Source: Voacanga thouarsii
Taxonomy: Eukaryota; Streptophyta; Magnoliopsida; Gentianales; Apocynaceae
Reading direction: 5' to 3'
NCBI GenBank assembly: GCA_026120185.1
Contig: JANUWF010001723.1
Coordinates: 868,001-932,000 of the forward strand
DNA length: 64,000 bases
The notes under the pieces are model-generated. The model saw only the letters and a program-made list of their open reading frames with translations. It did not search any database and had not been told where the DNA came from. Positions 35,864 to 46,491 of this stretch are shown here, one piece after another. How positions within the stretch are numbered: position 1 is the first letter of the stretch; each line of letters starts with the position of its first letter. The position numbers and the translations under genes are program-made.

Positions 35864-35866
35864 ATT

Positions 35867-36510
35867 ACTTTAATCTGTTGGTTAGTAACGTTTTATAAAT
35901 TTATTGTTCACTCGACTAACTGTATTTTGTTATAGTTTCGTCAACTATTAAATGGTTTTAACAAATGTATTTTATTAACTATAGATAGTGACAACTATAA
36001 TTGAACTGTTTTTGCTTATCAACAATAGGCTATAGATTTTTAAACTTTGCTTGTGAATTTTACAATGTGATTTTCAGTGTATTTTTTCTCTTGATTTAAC
36101 AATAAGTTTTGCATATAAATAGATCCCAAGTTTTGCATGTTTAGATTTGAAACAATTTTTTCTTAGAAAATTTTTTAATGTTTTAGATGAATAATGATGG
36201 TCGTAAATAATTCTAAATAAGCAATTTTTTATTTTTTTTTACATAACTCAACCATTTTTTTTAATCAAATAAGTTATTGTCAACAATGAAAAAACTATTG
36301 TAAGTTAACTCCAAATTGTGCATAAATATTTCTCCAAAGTTCAACTTTTGTTTGTGAACCACCATATACAAATAAAAAAGATCAATATCACAACCATCCT
36401 TTGCTTGCTTACTCTAGAGTATTGAACAATAGTACATAAATACGACATATCATTCACTGAAGCTTTTTTTCCATTTATTTTGAACAAGAAATCATAGATA
36501 GTACTTAGAG
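35867..36510. other. Intergenic AT-rich DNA
   Basis: No gene seen. The part at 35930-36030 resembles the sequence left of the CACTA element, suggesting the transposon landed in a small local repeat. Confidence 0.5.
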
Positions 36511-36745
36511 TCATTTCCAGTCCTTCCCAATTTCCATCATCCTAAATAAAAAAACCATCATCTTCTTGGTTAAAAATCACATTTACAATTTGAGTCTCTA
36601 AAGATATATAAACACCATTTACCCAAAAATAAGTACGTTTTACACCTTTTGAGTCTTCTCCAAACCACACGTTAGCATAAAACAACTTAGCATGTGGGTA
36701 TTACACATTGTATTCAACAAGACAAGTCCAACCTTACTTATTGCA
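36511..36745 (-). pseudogene. Fragment of a plant transposon-associated protein
   Basis: Read leftward, one frame gives GWTCLVEYNV, one stop, then YPHAKLFYANVWFGEDSKGV, RTYFWVNGVYISLE and a stop at 36511. The pattern of a Trp-x-Cys-Leu-Val-Glu segment followed by a KLFYAN segment and a VNG segment recalls the 'putative plant transposon protein' domain found in many plant genomes; this is from memory. Only about 75 codons are recognisable, and the sequence beyond 36745 is broken. Confidence 0.4.
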
Positions 36746-38977
36746 GTAATCTTGGAAGTTCTTAATAAGAAGTTTATCAAATTTTGTATACTTACCGTGC
36801 CATATCAAGCGACGTATATAACTCTCATGGTAACAATTCTCAAATAATTTGTGCAAAAATATTTGCTACATCCATTGCAGACTCTTTCTTCAACCTTTTT
36901 GTCTCTTCATCATCACCATTTTCAATATCAACCACATCGTGAGGGCTTTAGAATTGATGTTGATGCTCTCTTTGTGCGAATCATGAAGAAAAGTTTTATT
37001 TCTAAAACTGGAATAAAACATGTCTACATTTTTCATAATAAATAATAAATATTATACAGTCTAATATAGTCTTTTTACGACAATAAAGTTCATACTCTAA
37101 TTATTTTCTACCAAAACACATTTTTCAGTACTACGATGAAGACAATCAACATATTCAAGCAAAAAAAAAAAAAAAAAAAATCAGGCTCTTCTACTATTTT
37201 CTAAGAATAGAGTATTAAAATCTAAAAAAGATTTTTGCTTTTCATTCCAAAGATTTGTTTTTTATTTTTGTGAATACAGTCTTTTAAATGACAATAAAAT
37301 TCATGTTTAACCAGAAAATATCCATTAGTATCATAGTGAAGACCATTAACACATTCAAGAAAAAATAAATAATAAAAGAAAAAGGAGTCGGTTGTAGAAA
37401 TCAGAAAAAAAATTAAAATTCTATTTTTGATTGGGGATCATCTCTCTATTTTTGGCTCTGATGTCTGTCTCTCTCCTAGTTGACTCTCACTCTGTTATTT
37501 AACGTGATGAGTGAAAGAATTTTGTTTTTCCTTTCCAAAAGAATAGTCGACACTTAAAACCATAAACATAAAATTACAAAAAATCATAAAATAATGAAGA
37601 AATTAAATTAAATCATAAAATAATAAGAAATCGTTATATACCAAAGAGTTGGGGTAATCTTGTCATGTAGATGAAAAGCATAATTAGAGAGATACAAGAG
37701 GGAAGCAAAAATATAGGGAGAGGTGAAAAAAGCATAATCACATAGAGCAAAAGAGGGAATTGAAAATATGGGTGAAATGGGACTCGAAAATATAGGAGAA
37801 GTGGGACTTTTTAGTTTATAACCTTATTTAAAAGATTCAAAAAATTATTTTGGTGTAGAAGAATTCTCTTTTAGAAGTAAAACATATCGCAATATACAAT
37901 TATTTTTTAATCAGTATACAACATCACTACTAATATAAGACTCCAAAAGTTTAAAAAACACTTATATTAAAAGCAAAATTTTTTTAATTACTATTATAAT
38001 TGTGAAAAGAATAATATGACATTCATCGAAGCATGTCTTGAACCCATAACCTTACAATTATAGGTAAGACTACTTTACTTCTAAGCGAGACTTTTCTTAG
38101 AAAAATCTATTTTGAAAGGAAAACATCATATAAAATTATTTCGTAATTAATTTACGATAATATTATTAAGGTTGCCTTATTTATATAATCTAAATATTTA
38201 TTATAATATATTAAGATAATCTTATTTATCCTCTAAATTCTTACATAATTAATTTTTTTTCTTATTAATGACATTATTTGTATTTAAATATTTTGAATTA
38301 AAATGAATGGTCGCATGTGATTATAAAAATAGATAAATATAATAAGGGAATAAATAAATATAATAAGAGAATATGTTGATATAATTTAGAAATATTTTAA
38401 AATATTAACGTCCATAAATAATTTAAGTAATAATTATTTTTATCACATTATATATATAATTAATTTTGTGTGCTTTTAAGATGAGTTTTTATATATTTTT
38501 TGTAAAAAAAAAAAACGAGAGCAGCATCCAATTCAAAGTGTCGTATTTAATTTTGAATAGATCTAATATATATCATTTTATTTTTGTCAAATTTTAAATT
38601 AATTACGAAAAATTTCTCCTAATTCATTATTAAATTACCACCTATTAAAAGAAAGCCATTTTCTGATTTTATTAGCTGATTTCATTAGTAAATTATCAAC
38701 TAATACCAAAAAAAAAAAAAAAGGCCCGACAAAGAGGATTTGAACCTACAACATGCCTTAAGCTATATAGCATGAATATGCTAGCACGCCATCACATGTT
38801 TTGTAATTGGTACTACCCACGTTATATTTATATTTCCTGCCATCTCAAATCCAATAATAATATTCACAACAAATATCTCACTAGATATTTGTATTTTGAT
38901 TTAAATAATGTAATAATTTATATGTATCTTTTATAAAAAATAAAAAATAATATTCAAATAAATGTCCTGTGTGTGTC

Positions 38978-39032
<55 letters not shown>

Positions 39033-41560
39033 CTTATAAATGTAATATAGTGTATATGCATAAGTGATAATTGGCTATATATATTAAGTTGAATGGTTTA
39101 TTTGAAAGGTTAACGTGCAAAAGGATATGAATTTATAGGTAATATATGGAGTTTAGTAATTTTTAACAAATTTTTCCATATAAATGACTTTATTTATTTT
39201 TCATATTTACAATTTATTTGAAATGTAACTAAGCAATAATTTTATGAAAATCCATTTATCTAACTTTATTCAGTAAAAATTCATTTATCTAATTTTAGAA
39301 GTAGAATATTAAAAGGAAAGATAAAATTAACTTTAAAGGAAATGACATTAAGATAATTTAGTATTCATTTAGTTCTGATTTTGAATAATAAATGATAGAA
39401 CTATATCTTTTTCTATTATGTTCAATTTTTTTTTTAATAGTCTATTAGTAAATCATTACTAATATGGTTTCCAATGGATCACTAAATGGATTGTTTTATT
39501 TTTCATTATTTTTTATATTTTTGTTAGTACTTTATTAGCAATCTCTTAGTAAAATTAAAATTACCAATAAAAAAATAACAAAATATCCATGGGTGAAAAT
39601 ATTTATTTTTAATAATCATTTTTGGCAATTAAAGCCATTATCAATACGGCACCATTAAACTTACTAACAAAATATTAATTGAATACCAATTGATATAAGT
39701 AGTAATTATAAAATCTTTTTTTTTATGTCTAAAACATTTGATGGTATTTTGTCAGTAATTAAAATCATTACTATTCATTGCCAATGGATTGTTGAAATTC
39801 CTTTTCATTTTATGTTTCATTTAATTCTTATTTTATATTTTGTTGGTAATCTATTAGTAGCATCTTGGTAAAATTAAAATTTTTTACTAATTATTAATGA
39901 AATTACCTATGGACTTTTTATTTTACGAAAACATATACTAAAAATGATTTTATTTGTATTTCAATGCTATTTAGTTGAAAAATTATGAAATAAATAGTTT
40001 TTTTTTCTAGTTATTCAATATAGTTTGAAAATATTGAGGATACGAGACTCAATTTAATTAATTAATTATTATTAAATAAATTATTAATGGATAATTACAA
40101 TTTGTTTAAAATAAAAGATTAATTTTTATAGCTGGTTGAAATATATAAAAAATAAATTAGATCAAAAGAACTCAAAAGATTATAGTTGATTTTTTTTTTC
40201 TAATTATCATGGTTGTTTTTTTTTTTACCTAAAAAAAACATTTGAGTTGATCAAAATATTTTGAGTCTTAGAGATAGTCATTCAAAAATATGTGTAAGAA
40301 AATTATAAAATAATTTTTTATTTTTTAAATCAATTGCCTTTAAAAATATTCAAATTGGAAGGGATAATCATTGAAAGTCTTAGAATGTCATATCGATTGT
40401 GGATATAATTAAAGATCGTATATACATTGATTGTTCTAAAATGTAGTTGACATGGATACATTCAATAATCTATTGATGTTACCGTAGCAAAAATAAGATA
40501 GTTACGGAATTGAACTCTTCTTGAAGTTTTAGTCGACATTAGATATCTACCTATCAATTTTTATCTATATATTTTTATTTCTCTTTTAGGTTTGCAAAGT
40601 AGATGTTATAAAAATATACGTTTTGGCTAGCAAATAAATGGAATCTAAATTAATCACTATCAAACTTCTCAAATATGCTACTAAAATTTAATATATTAGA
40701 AGAAGAATATAATAATGAAATATAGATTAATTCAAATTAGATTAAACTTCAGAAGATGATGACAAAACATAATATAGATAGAGATTGATTGAAATAGTTA
40801 GAGATTAAAGTTTAGGAGATTAATTATGGATCATGATGACATCGTTGTCTGAAACTTTAATAAGATTTTCAAGAATCTCATGGAGATTCAACAACGGTTT
40901 CTCATGCTTTAGCACAAGAGCTCGAGTTTCTTTCACACCCCCTAGCTTCTAGGGTTGTTGGAGAAGCTGGCATTCTGCGGATGAAAATTTTTCTTTTTGA
41001 TGTACGTGCCATATTTCAAGTGACGTATTGTAAAGAAATAGACATAATAATATTAAGTAATGTTTGTGTTTATATAAAGAGATTTTAGTTGATAAATTAT
41101 TTATTTAATTGACTAAACACGTTATTTAATAATCTCTTTTTAATATTGTAGTTGGCAATGAGATTTTAGTTAAGAGTGACCTTGAAATATGCAATTAATT
41201 GTTGCTATATAGTCGAGATATATAATTGATAATTGACATTAGAAATACACAAGTTTAAATAAATAGTTGACAGTATTAATCTCATATATTTAAAAAATTC
41301 AACATTTGAATTCAAAACACGGTAATATATTGACTGAAGATAATATTGTCAATTAATTTAAAGTTTAATAACAAAAAAACTTACATACCCGCATTGATTC
41401 AGATCAATTTGATCTGCAAAGTATTTCCGAAGTGAAAAATAATATCACAAAGTAAAAAATGTTAATGGGAGACTAGGGAATTGGAGTTAGCACTTTCATG
41501 TTCATAGGAAAAATACAAATTTAATTTAAAAATATTCATAAAGATTAAAAAGAAAAGAAA
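36746..41560. other. Long AT-rich intergenic region
   Basis: No gene supported. It holds A-runs (37163, 38710), two ~150-bp similar stretches near 37070-37220 and 37270-37400 (AATTCATGTTTAACC or AGTTCATACTCTAATT, CATAGTGAAGACCATTAAC or TACGATGAAGACAATCAAC), a TA microsatellite at 38978-39027, and a repetitive TTAGTAAAATTAAAATT style at 39340-39920 that may be an old transposon. Two short tRNA-like B-box stretches (38050, 38735) are discussed under rejected items. Confidence 0.5.
38978..39027. repeat. (TA)n microsatellite
   Basis: An uninterrupted TA run broken by one TG step, about 50 bp, typical of plant intergenic DNA. Confidence 0.95.
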
Positions 41561-41589
41561 AGAGTAAAAGAACACGGGGCTGGTAGGTA

Positions 41590-41900
41590 CGCACCCTTGA
41601 AAACTTCGGCCCGGCCTATAATTTTAGAAGTTGGAGTTTGCATGCTTGCTGCTGAGGAAGGCCCAAGCCCTAACCTCTCGACTCACAGTTTCTAACGCCA
41701 AAACCACCACTCTCCACCATCGTCCCCACCCACCTCATTTTCCATTCTCTCCGCCTCCTCCGCCTCCTCCTCCTCTTCCATCCACGTTGCTTCTCCGGCG
41801 AATCAAAAGTTGGTCGGGTAGTTGACGCCTCCAAAGCCACGCAATTTGGAATCTATCACTCTGCTCTCCAATTCGGTTCTTTCCTCTTGCTTAGTAAGCT
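41590..41900 (+). promoter_or_regulatory. Probable promoter edge and non-coding first exon of the AAA ATPase gene
   Basis: After 5 kb of AT-rich DNA the composition jumps at 41580. GGCCCGGCCTATAATTTT (41610) contains a GGCCC element and a TATA-like core. The C/T-rich stretch 41690-41800 resembles a plant 5' UTR, and GCTTAGTAAGC (about 41889) offers a donor site. The 64-codon open frame at 41631 is proline-rich low complexity and probably untranslated or an upstream frame. The link to the gene starting 4.6 kb downstream is inferred from position and from the lack of any other gene between them. Confidence 0.45.
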
Positions 41901-44089
41901 TCAGAAATGTTTTATAGAGTTTCTGTTGTATTGCTGAGAGTCTGGACATATGCATGTAGATTATTTTGAAGGTTTTAAGGGTTTTGACTTTATTTTGGGA
42001 ATTAATTTTACAATGTAATTAGGGAATAAATTTAGATGTTCAGTCTGATGGCAGAGGACTTGGCCTGGCCTTCGGTTTATGTGAATTTTTGGATTCTCAG
42101 TTTCATGTGTGGTTTACGAAAGCCTTCTTATACATCTATTTGATATTTATTTTATTTTTGGGTACTTTTTTCGTTAAAATGAAAAATGAATCAAGGACTT
42201 GGGTGCGAAGTTAAGGAATTCTTGCCTGCGATCATCTCGTTATGGTTAGGGTCGGATGAGCGTTGTTAGGGAAAATTTTGGAATTCCTTTTCTCACTGTT
42301 CATCCAGTTTTATTTTAGTCCCGAAGTTTGCTTGATCTCTGGGTTACCTGTCTTATCCTGAATATGTAGATTTCACTTATCACTTTGCTTTCTGCTGTTT
42401 TGATGCATGCAGTGCATGAAAATTTTATAGTTAGGGATCACATTTCTCTCTATTCCATTTTTGTATCTTCCTTTTTTCTTTTTTTCCTCTGTGTGTGGGG
42501 GGGTGGTGGTGGGGAGGGGTGAAACAGTACCGGGCCAGGGGCCAGGGATCGGATGGGTTTAAGAGAAAGAAAGAGTAAACAGAAGGGCATTCTTAATAAT
42601 TGGAACTTAACAGAAGTTGAAATTTCAGTCTTGTAAGTTCCAGAAAGTAAAATTACCAGATGCTGCACCCACTCTTTATCAGAACCTCAAATGGTTGAAA
42701 TTTTATTCTGGTAGTCAATAGAACTTAGAGGCTAAAGGTGTGTCAAAGTGCAGAGAGGCCAAAGCAAGATGAAAGCTATAGGTAGATCATAATGGTCTTA
42801 AGCGAATTGGACAATGGTAATGGGCTTAGTCTTTTGAATTTTATATACTTAAGCATAGATATCTACAATACTCAGGTATGATGCATCACCTTCAATCTGA
42901 CTTTCAGCAGATTGAGGAGAAGTTTGCAGTAAATAAACCATAAATGTTAACACATAAGTTGGAAAAGAACAGAGGTGATTGAAATTTCACTTTTCAGATT
43001 CCAAATTCAGCATTTGTACAGGCTTAACTGTTTCATTATTTTCTTTCTGCATTAAAAAGCAAAGAAAATATGCAATCTTAAACTTGTAGATTTAACTGGA
43101 AGCGGCAATCGAGCTAATTGTACAAATTCAACTTGTGTATGAGATGAGGGAAATCAGGACAAGAAAATAGTGCAGCAAGAGGAACAAATAGACAATTTAG
43201 CTTTTCAATTCAACCAAGAGAAAGGAACTGGATTATGTCTGCATATGTGTTGGGTTTTGGGATTTTTTTTTTTTTTTTTTTTGGGGGTGTGGTGTGTTGT
43301 GGGGGGCGGGGGCTCCAAAAGACTGATGCCAATGGAGAAAACTGAATATAAATAGGCTGAACTATCCTCGGTTGTGGAGGGGGGGGGGGGGGGGTTGTTG
43401 AGTTAGGGTTGGAATTCCTCATCATAAGAAGCAAATAAAGAAAAGAATATGCAAAATGAGAAGGTTTTTGGGTTTGGGGGAGGGTGAGTTCGGAGATTAG
43501 GGATACTTTTGTACAAGAAGAAGAAGAAGGAGGAGAATGGATAGAAAACAGGAGGACTTGACGTTGTGGCTGGAGCAAGAGGAGAGGAGGGGAAGAAAAC
43601 ATGGTCAAGAAAAAGAAAAGGCTTTTTCTTTTGGTCCTCATTGCACGGTCTTTGTTGCAGATAACTTAAAAACTTCACTACTTTTCTTCTGTTTTTGTTG
43701 CTTTTAATGGTTGAGGTGTGTTTTAGAAGGGCTAGAAGATGCTTAGATTGTAGCTTTGATTCATAAGGTGCATTGTGGCAATTTCTTAGTCTTATTTTAT
43801 TGAGCACATAAGGAAGAAGTAGTCACCACATTGATTTGGAACCTCATATGGAACTATGGTATATGGGAGAAAAGGTTCACAAATTAACAAGGTCTGTTTC
43901 AATTATTAACTTGAGCTCGAAGGGAACAAATGTGCTTACTGATCATCCAAAGGGTACATACAATAAAGGGACCATGGCATAATTGGTGATGAACAAGGTG
44001 ATAGAGACAAGTGGCAGCATCCAGTTAAAGTTTATAAGAGAGGGGTAAATGTGATTCTAAAGGCCAAACCTTAATTTGGCACACCTTAG

Positions 44090-44530
44090 ATGATGGACAA
44101 CTCATATGGGAGTAATGAGTTTCTTTTTAGTAATAAGTCTTTCCTTTAGATTGTTGTTTTAAGAGTTTTAGAATTAAGAGTATTTTGGTAACTAGTGGGT
44201 TTGGAGAAGTTTCCTAAAGTTTAAATTTCTGTTTAGTAGGATTCCTAAATTGGCTGGTTTCCTAAGGAGTCTAGTCCTAGTTAGGTTAGAATTTTTGGGT
44301 CTATAAATAGAGAAGTTCTCTATCACCTCTGTATGCTTTCTTTATTCAAATTAATGAGTCACAGAGAGTTTCTGTAATTTCTGGTTGTGTAATGCAACCA
44401 AACCCTAAGGTGTGACGCCTAGGGTTTCTCCTTCTTCTCTTAGTGTGTTGCTACGCGTTTGTGATCAGTTTCTTTGCCTGACTACTGAATTTCCAGCAAC
44501 TAAACTTGGCTGTTCTAGTTTTCAGAAATT
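44090..44530 (+). repeat. Possible solo LTR or LTR-like fragment
   Basis: Contains TATAAATAGAGAAGTTCTCT (44302), then a CTTTATTCAAATTAATGAG region and GTGTTGCTACGCG, an arrangement like the promoter and R-U5 part of a retrotransposon LTR. Exact ends and a target-site duplication could not be found. A non-coding alternative exon is the other possibility. Confidence 0.35.
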
Positions 44531-44892
44531 ATAAGGACTGCCCAAAGGCTGTCTTGCATCACAAGGCACAATGATATTCCATTTAAGGTCCTGCTGGGTG
44601 TTAATTGAGATTTGACAATGTACCGATAAAGAATGTTAGATGAAATATTTCCTCTTGTTAAGTTGACTTTGTTTTCTTCCTTTTACAAATATCCTTGTTG
44701 GGATGCTTCTGTTTTAGTTACAGAAACTTGACAGTCGTCTGAGTTACATCCTTTGTCATGTGCGATTACCCTCATGACAAGACCATTATATAATACTTTC
44801 AATTTACAGGAAGAATGAGAAAATAGATCCTAATGACAGTTTTAAATTCGACTACACTTTGATTTCAAGGCCTATTTGATGGTTAATTATCA

Positions 44893-45678
44893 GTAGTTTT
44901 TAGGGCAAAATATGTCAGCCACTCTTGAACTTTTACAAATTTTGATTTCCACATTCGAATTTTAAAATGTGTAATTTTAGCCCTCGAACTTTTAAAACAT
45001 CTAAAAAATAGCTCTTCCATAAATTAAAACTATTAAATGCTCACAGAAGTTCATCACATGACTTTCACATGACCTATTTTATAGGTATTTTCATTCACTC
45101 AACTCTCACAATGTGGTGCCATCCTTCTAATTCATACAAAATAACTTCTATATAGGACAGGAAAAGACGATTGTGACTTGCTCGTCTCTCACTTCTCTTT
45201 TTAGATTTTTTTTTTTGTAATTCACTTATACTTTCAAATTTATTCTTCCTTTATGTAGAAATGCCAAGAAAATTACTATTCATCAAGAACTGAATCGGTT
45301 TTTTTTCTTCTTCATCTTTATGTCTTAGTTTTGTTTATTAAAGGGTAAAATATGTTATTTTTGTTGTATAGTTAGTTTCGAAAAAGTGCGAAAGAGTAAT
45401 TTCTAGATTATTGAGTCGCATAAAAGGTTTAAAATTATATCTTAAAATTGTTGTTGATAAATGAAGAAATTCGAAGAGAAGAGAGCGAAATTGAAGTTGA
45501 AGAATAATATTTTAGAAATAAAAAAGGGGGGAATGAGAGCTAAATTTTGGTGATTCTGTATTGTACTTGAGCTTTTATTGTTGAAAGGGTTATTTTTTAG
45601 GTGTTTCAAAAGTTTGAGGGTAGAAATAAAAATTTGTAAAAGTTCAAGGTGGTTAGCATATTTTACCCGTAGTTCTTA
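44893..45678. mobile_element. Mutator-type MITE in intron 1
   Basis: The element is 44903-45668 (766 bp). The ends are GGGCAAAATATGTCAGCCAC and, inverted, GGGTAAAATATGCTAACCAC. The inverted repeat continues about 100 bp through TTGAACTTTTACAAATTTT and AACTTTTRAAACAYCTAAAA. Flanks GTAGTTTTTA (44893-44902) and GTAGTTCTTA (45669-45678) form a 10-bp TSD with one mismatch. Long terminal inverted repeats plus a ~10-bp TSD indicate a non-autonomous MULE. No protein is encoded. Confidence 0.85.
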
Positions 45679-46491
45679 TCATTGAAGCACAAAATATGAT
45701 TGAATGAATGCCTAGTGAACATAAGAAAAAGAAGCAAACAAGAAATTGAAGGGTCCAATTCAGTAGTCCAAACTAGTGCCAGATGGCAAGCTGCCCAAGA
45801 GGATATTATTTAACTTGTTCATGAGCTCATTGCCAAATTTTTTAGTTTAGAATGTAGGCAAAAATATTTAGCTTAGCTAAATATATCTCAGTTCTGGATA
45901 CAGTCCATGGAGTTGGTGTAGCTTATGCAACCAAAAAACCCCAAGCCACGAAGCCCCTCAAAAAAGGAGGGGGGGGGGGCATGTAAAAATGGTAAACAAT
46001 GGCATTACTCCATGTACTTGGGTGCTTCATATATGCTGTTATTATGCTATTGGTTATAATAGCAATGTTAACTTTGTTTTGTAATTAATCGAAATATTAT
46101 TTTAAAAAACTTGAATAGCTTTATTTTCTAAACCATTGTAGAATTTTTCTGTTTTGTCTACTTACACATGCCCCCCAACACCTCCCCCCCCAAAAGAAGA
46201 AAAAAAGGTGATTGCTATTTGCAATCTGCATTAGCATGTTTATTTAGTTTATCTGATGTGGATTTTCCATCATCTGAATCAAGGATTTTTTTTTTTTTTT
46301 TTGGGGGTGTGTGAGAATATTTATTGGAACTTAGCTTTAGGTTACTAGACTTGGGTGGCATGAGGTAAATTTTTACTTCTATGGAATTTACATATTTCTT
46401 TGTTTATTGCTTAATCTGGTGTTCATTGATGTTTGTTCTTTTTATCTAGTTTATTTCTTTAATGTTCATGGGAACATTCTAGTAGCTGGGA

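Larger units (their letters stand above)
29944..35866. mobile_element. CACTA (En/Spm-type) transposon with gene-like interior
   Basis: Ends at 29947 and 35863 are CACTACAA and its inverse TTGTAGTG, with ATT on both outer sides (3-bp TSD). Both are hallmarks of CACTA elements. About 0.9 kb inside the left end and 0.5 kb inside the right end hold many short GACGACA, GTGTCG and CGACATTA words in opposite orientation, the expected subterminal repeats. No TnpD-like transposase is recognisable. The interior looks like intron-rich host sequence. It is most likely non-autonomous. Confidence 0.85.
41901..46484 (+). other. Probable long first intron of the AAA ATPase gene
   Basis: T-rich sequence with intron-like composition, long homopolymers (T run 43262-43282; G run 43379-43394) and no convincing coding frame. 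The acceptor-like TTCTAG at about 46480 lies just before the start codon context GGGAATGTATTC. Insertions within it are listed separately. Open frames on the minus strand near 43210-43800 are artefacts of purine-rich tracts. Confidence 0.45.

Noticed and set aside
38015..38100. Second tRNA-like stretch with GGGTTCAAGAC on the minus strand
   Set aside because: Only the T-arm-like word is present; no cloverleaf.
38720..38800. tRNA-like sequence on the minus strand (B-box GGTTCAAATCC with a possible A-box)
   Set aside because: The acceptor stem cannot be paired and the D and anticodon arms do not fold. A tRNA-derived SINE relic is possible but no ends or A-tail were found.
39340..39920. Repeated TTAGTAAAATTAAAATT words suggesting a transposon
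   Set aside because: No ends, TSD or coding motif; may be simple AT-rich decay.
41631..41825. Proline-rich 64-codon open frame
   Set aside because: Low-complexity CCT/CCG run in a probable 5' UTR; no family resemblance.
43210..43807. Minus-strand open frames of 143 and 134 codons
   Set aside because: Produced by purine-rich simple sequence in an intron (poly-Ser, poly-Pro and poly-Lys style); no domain.
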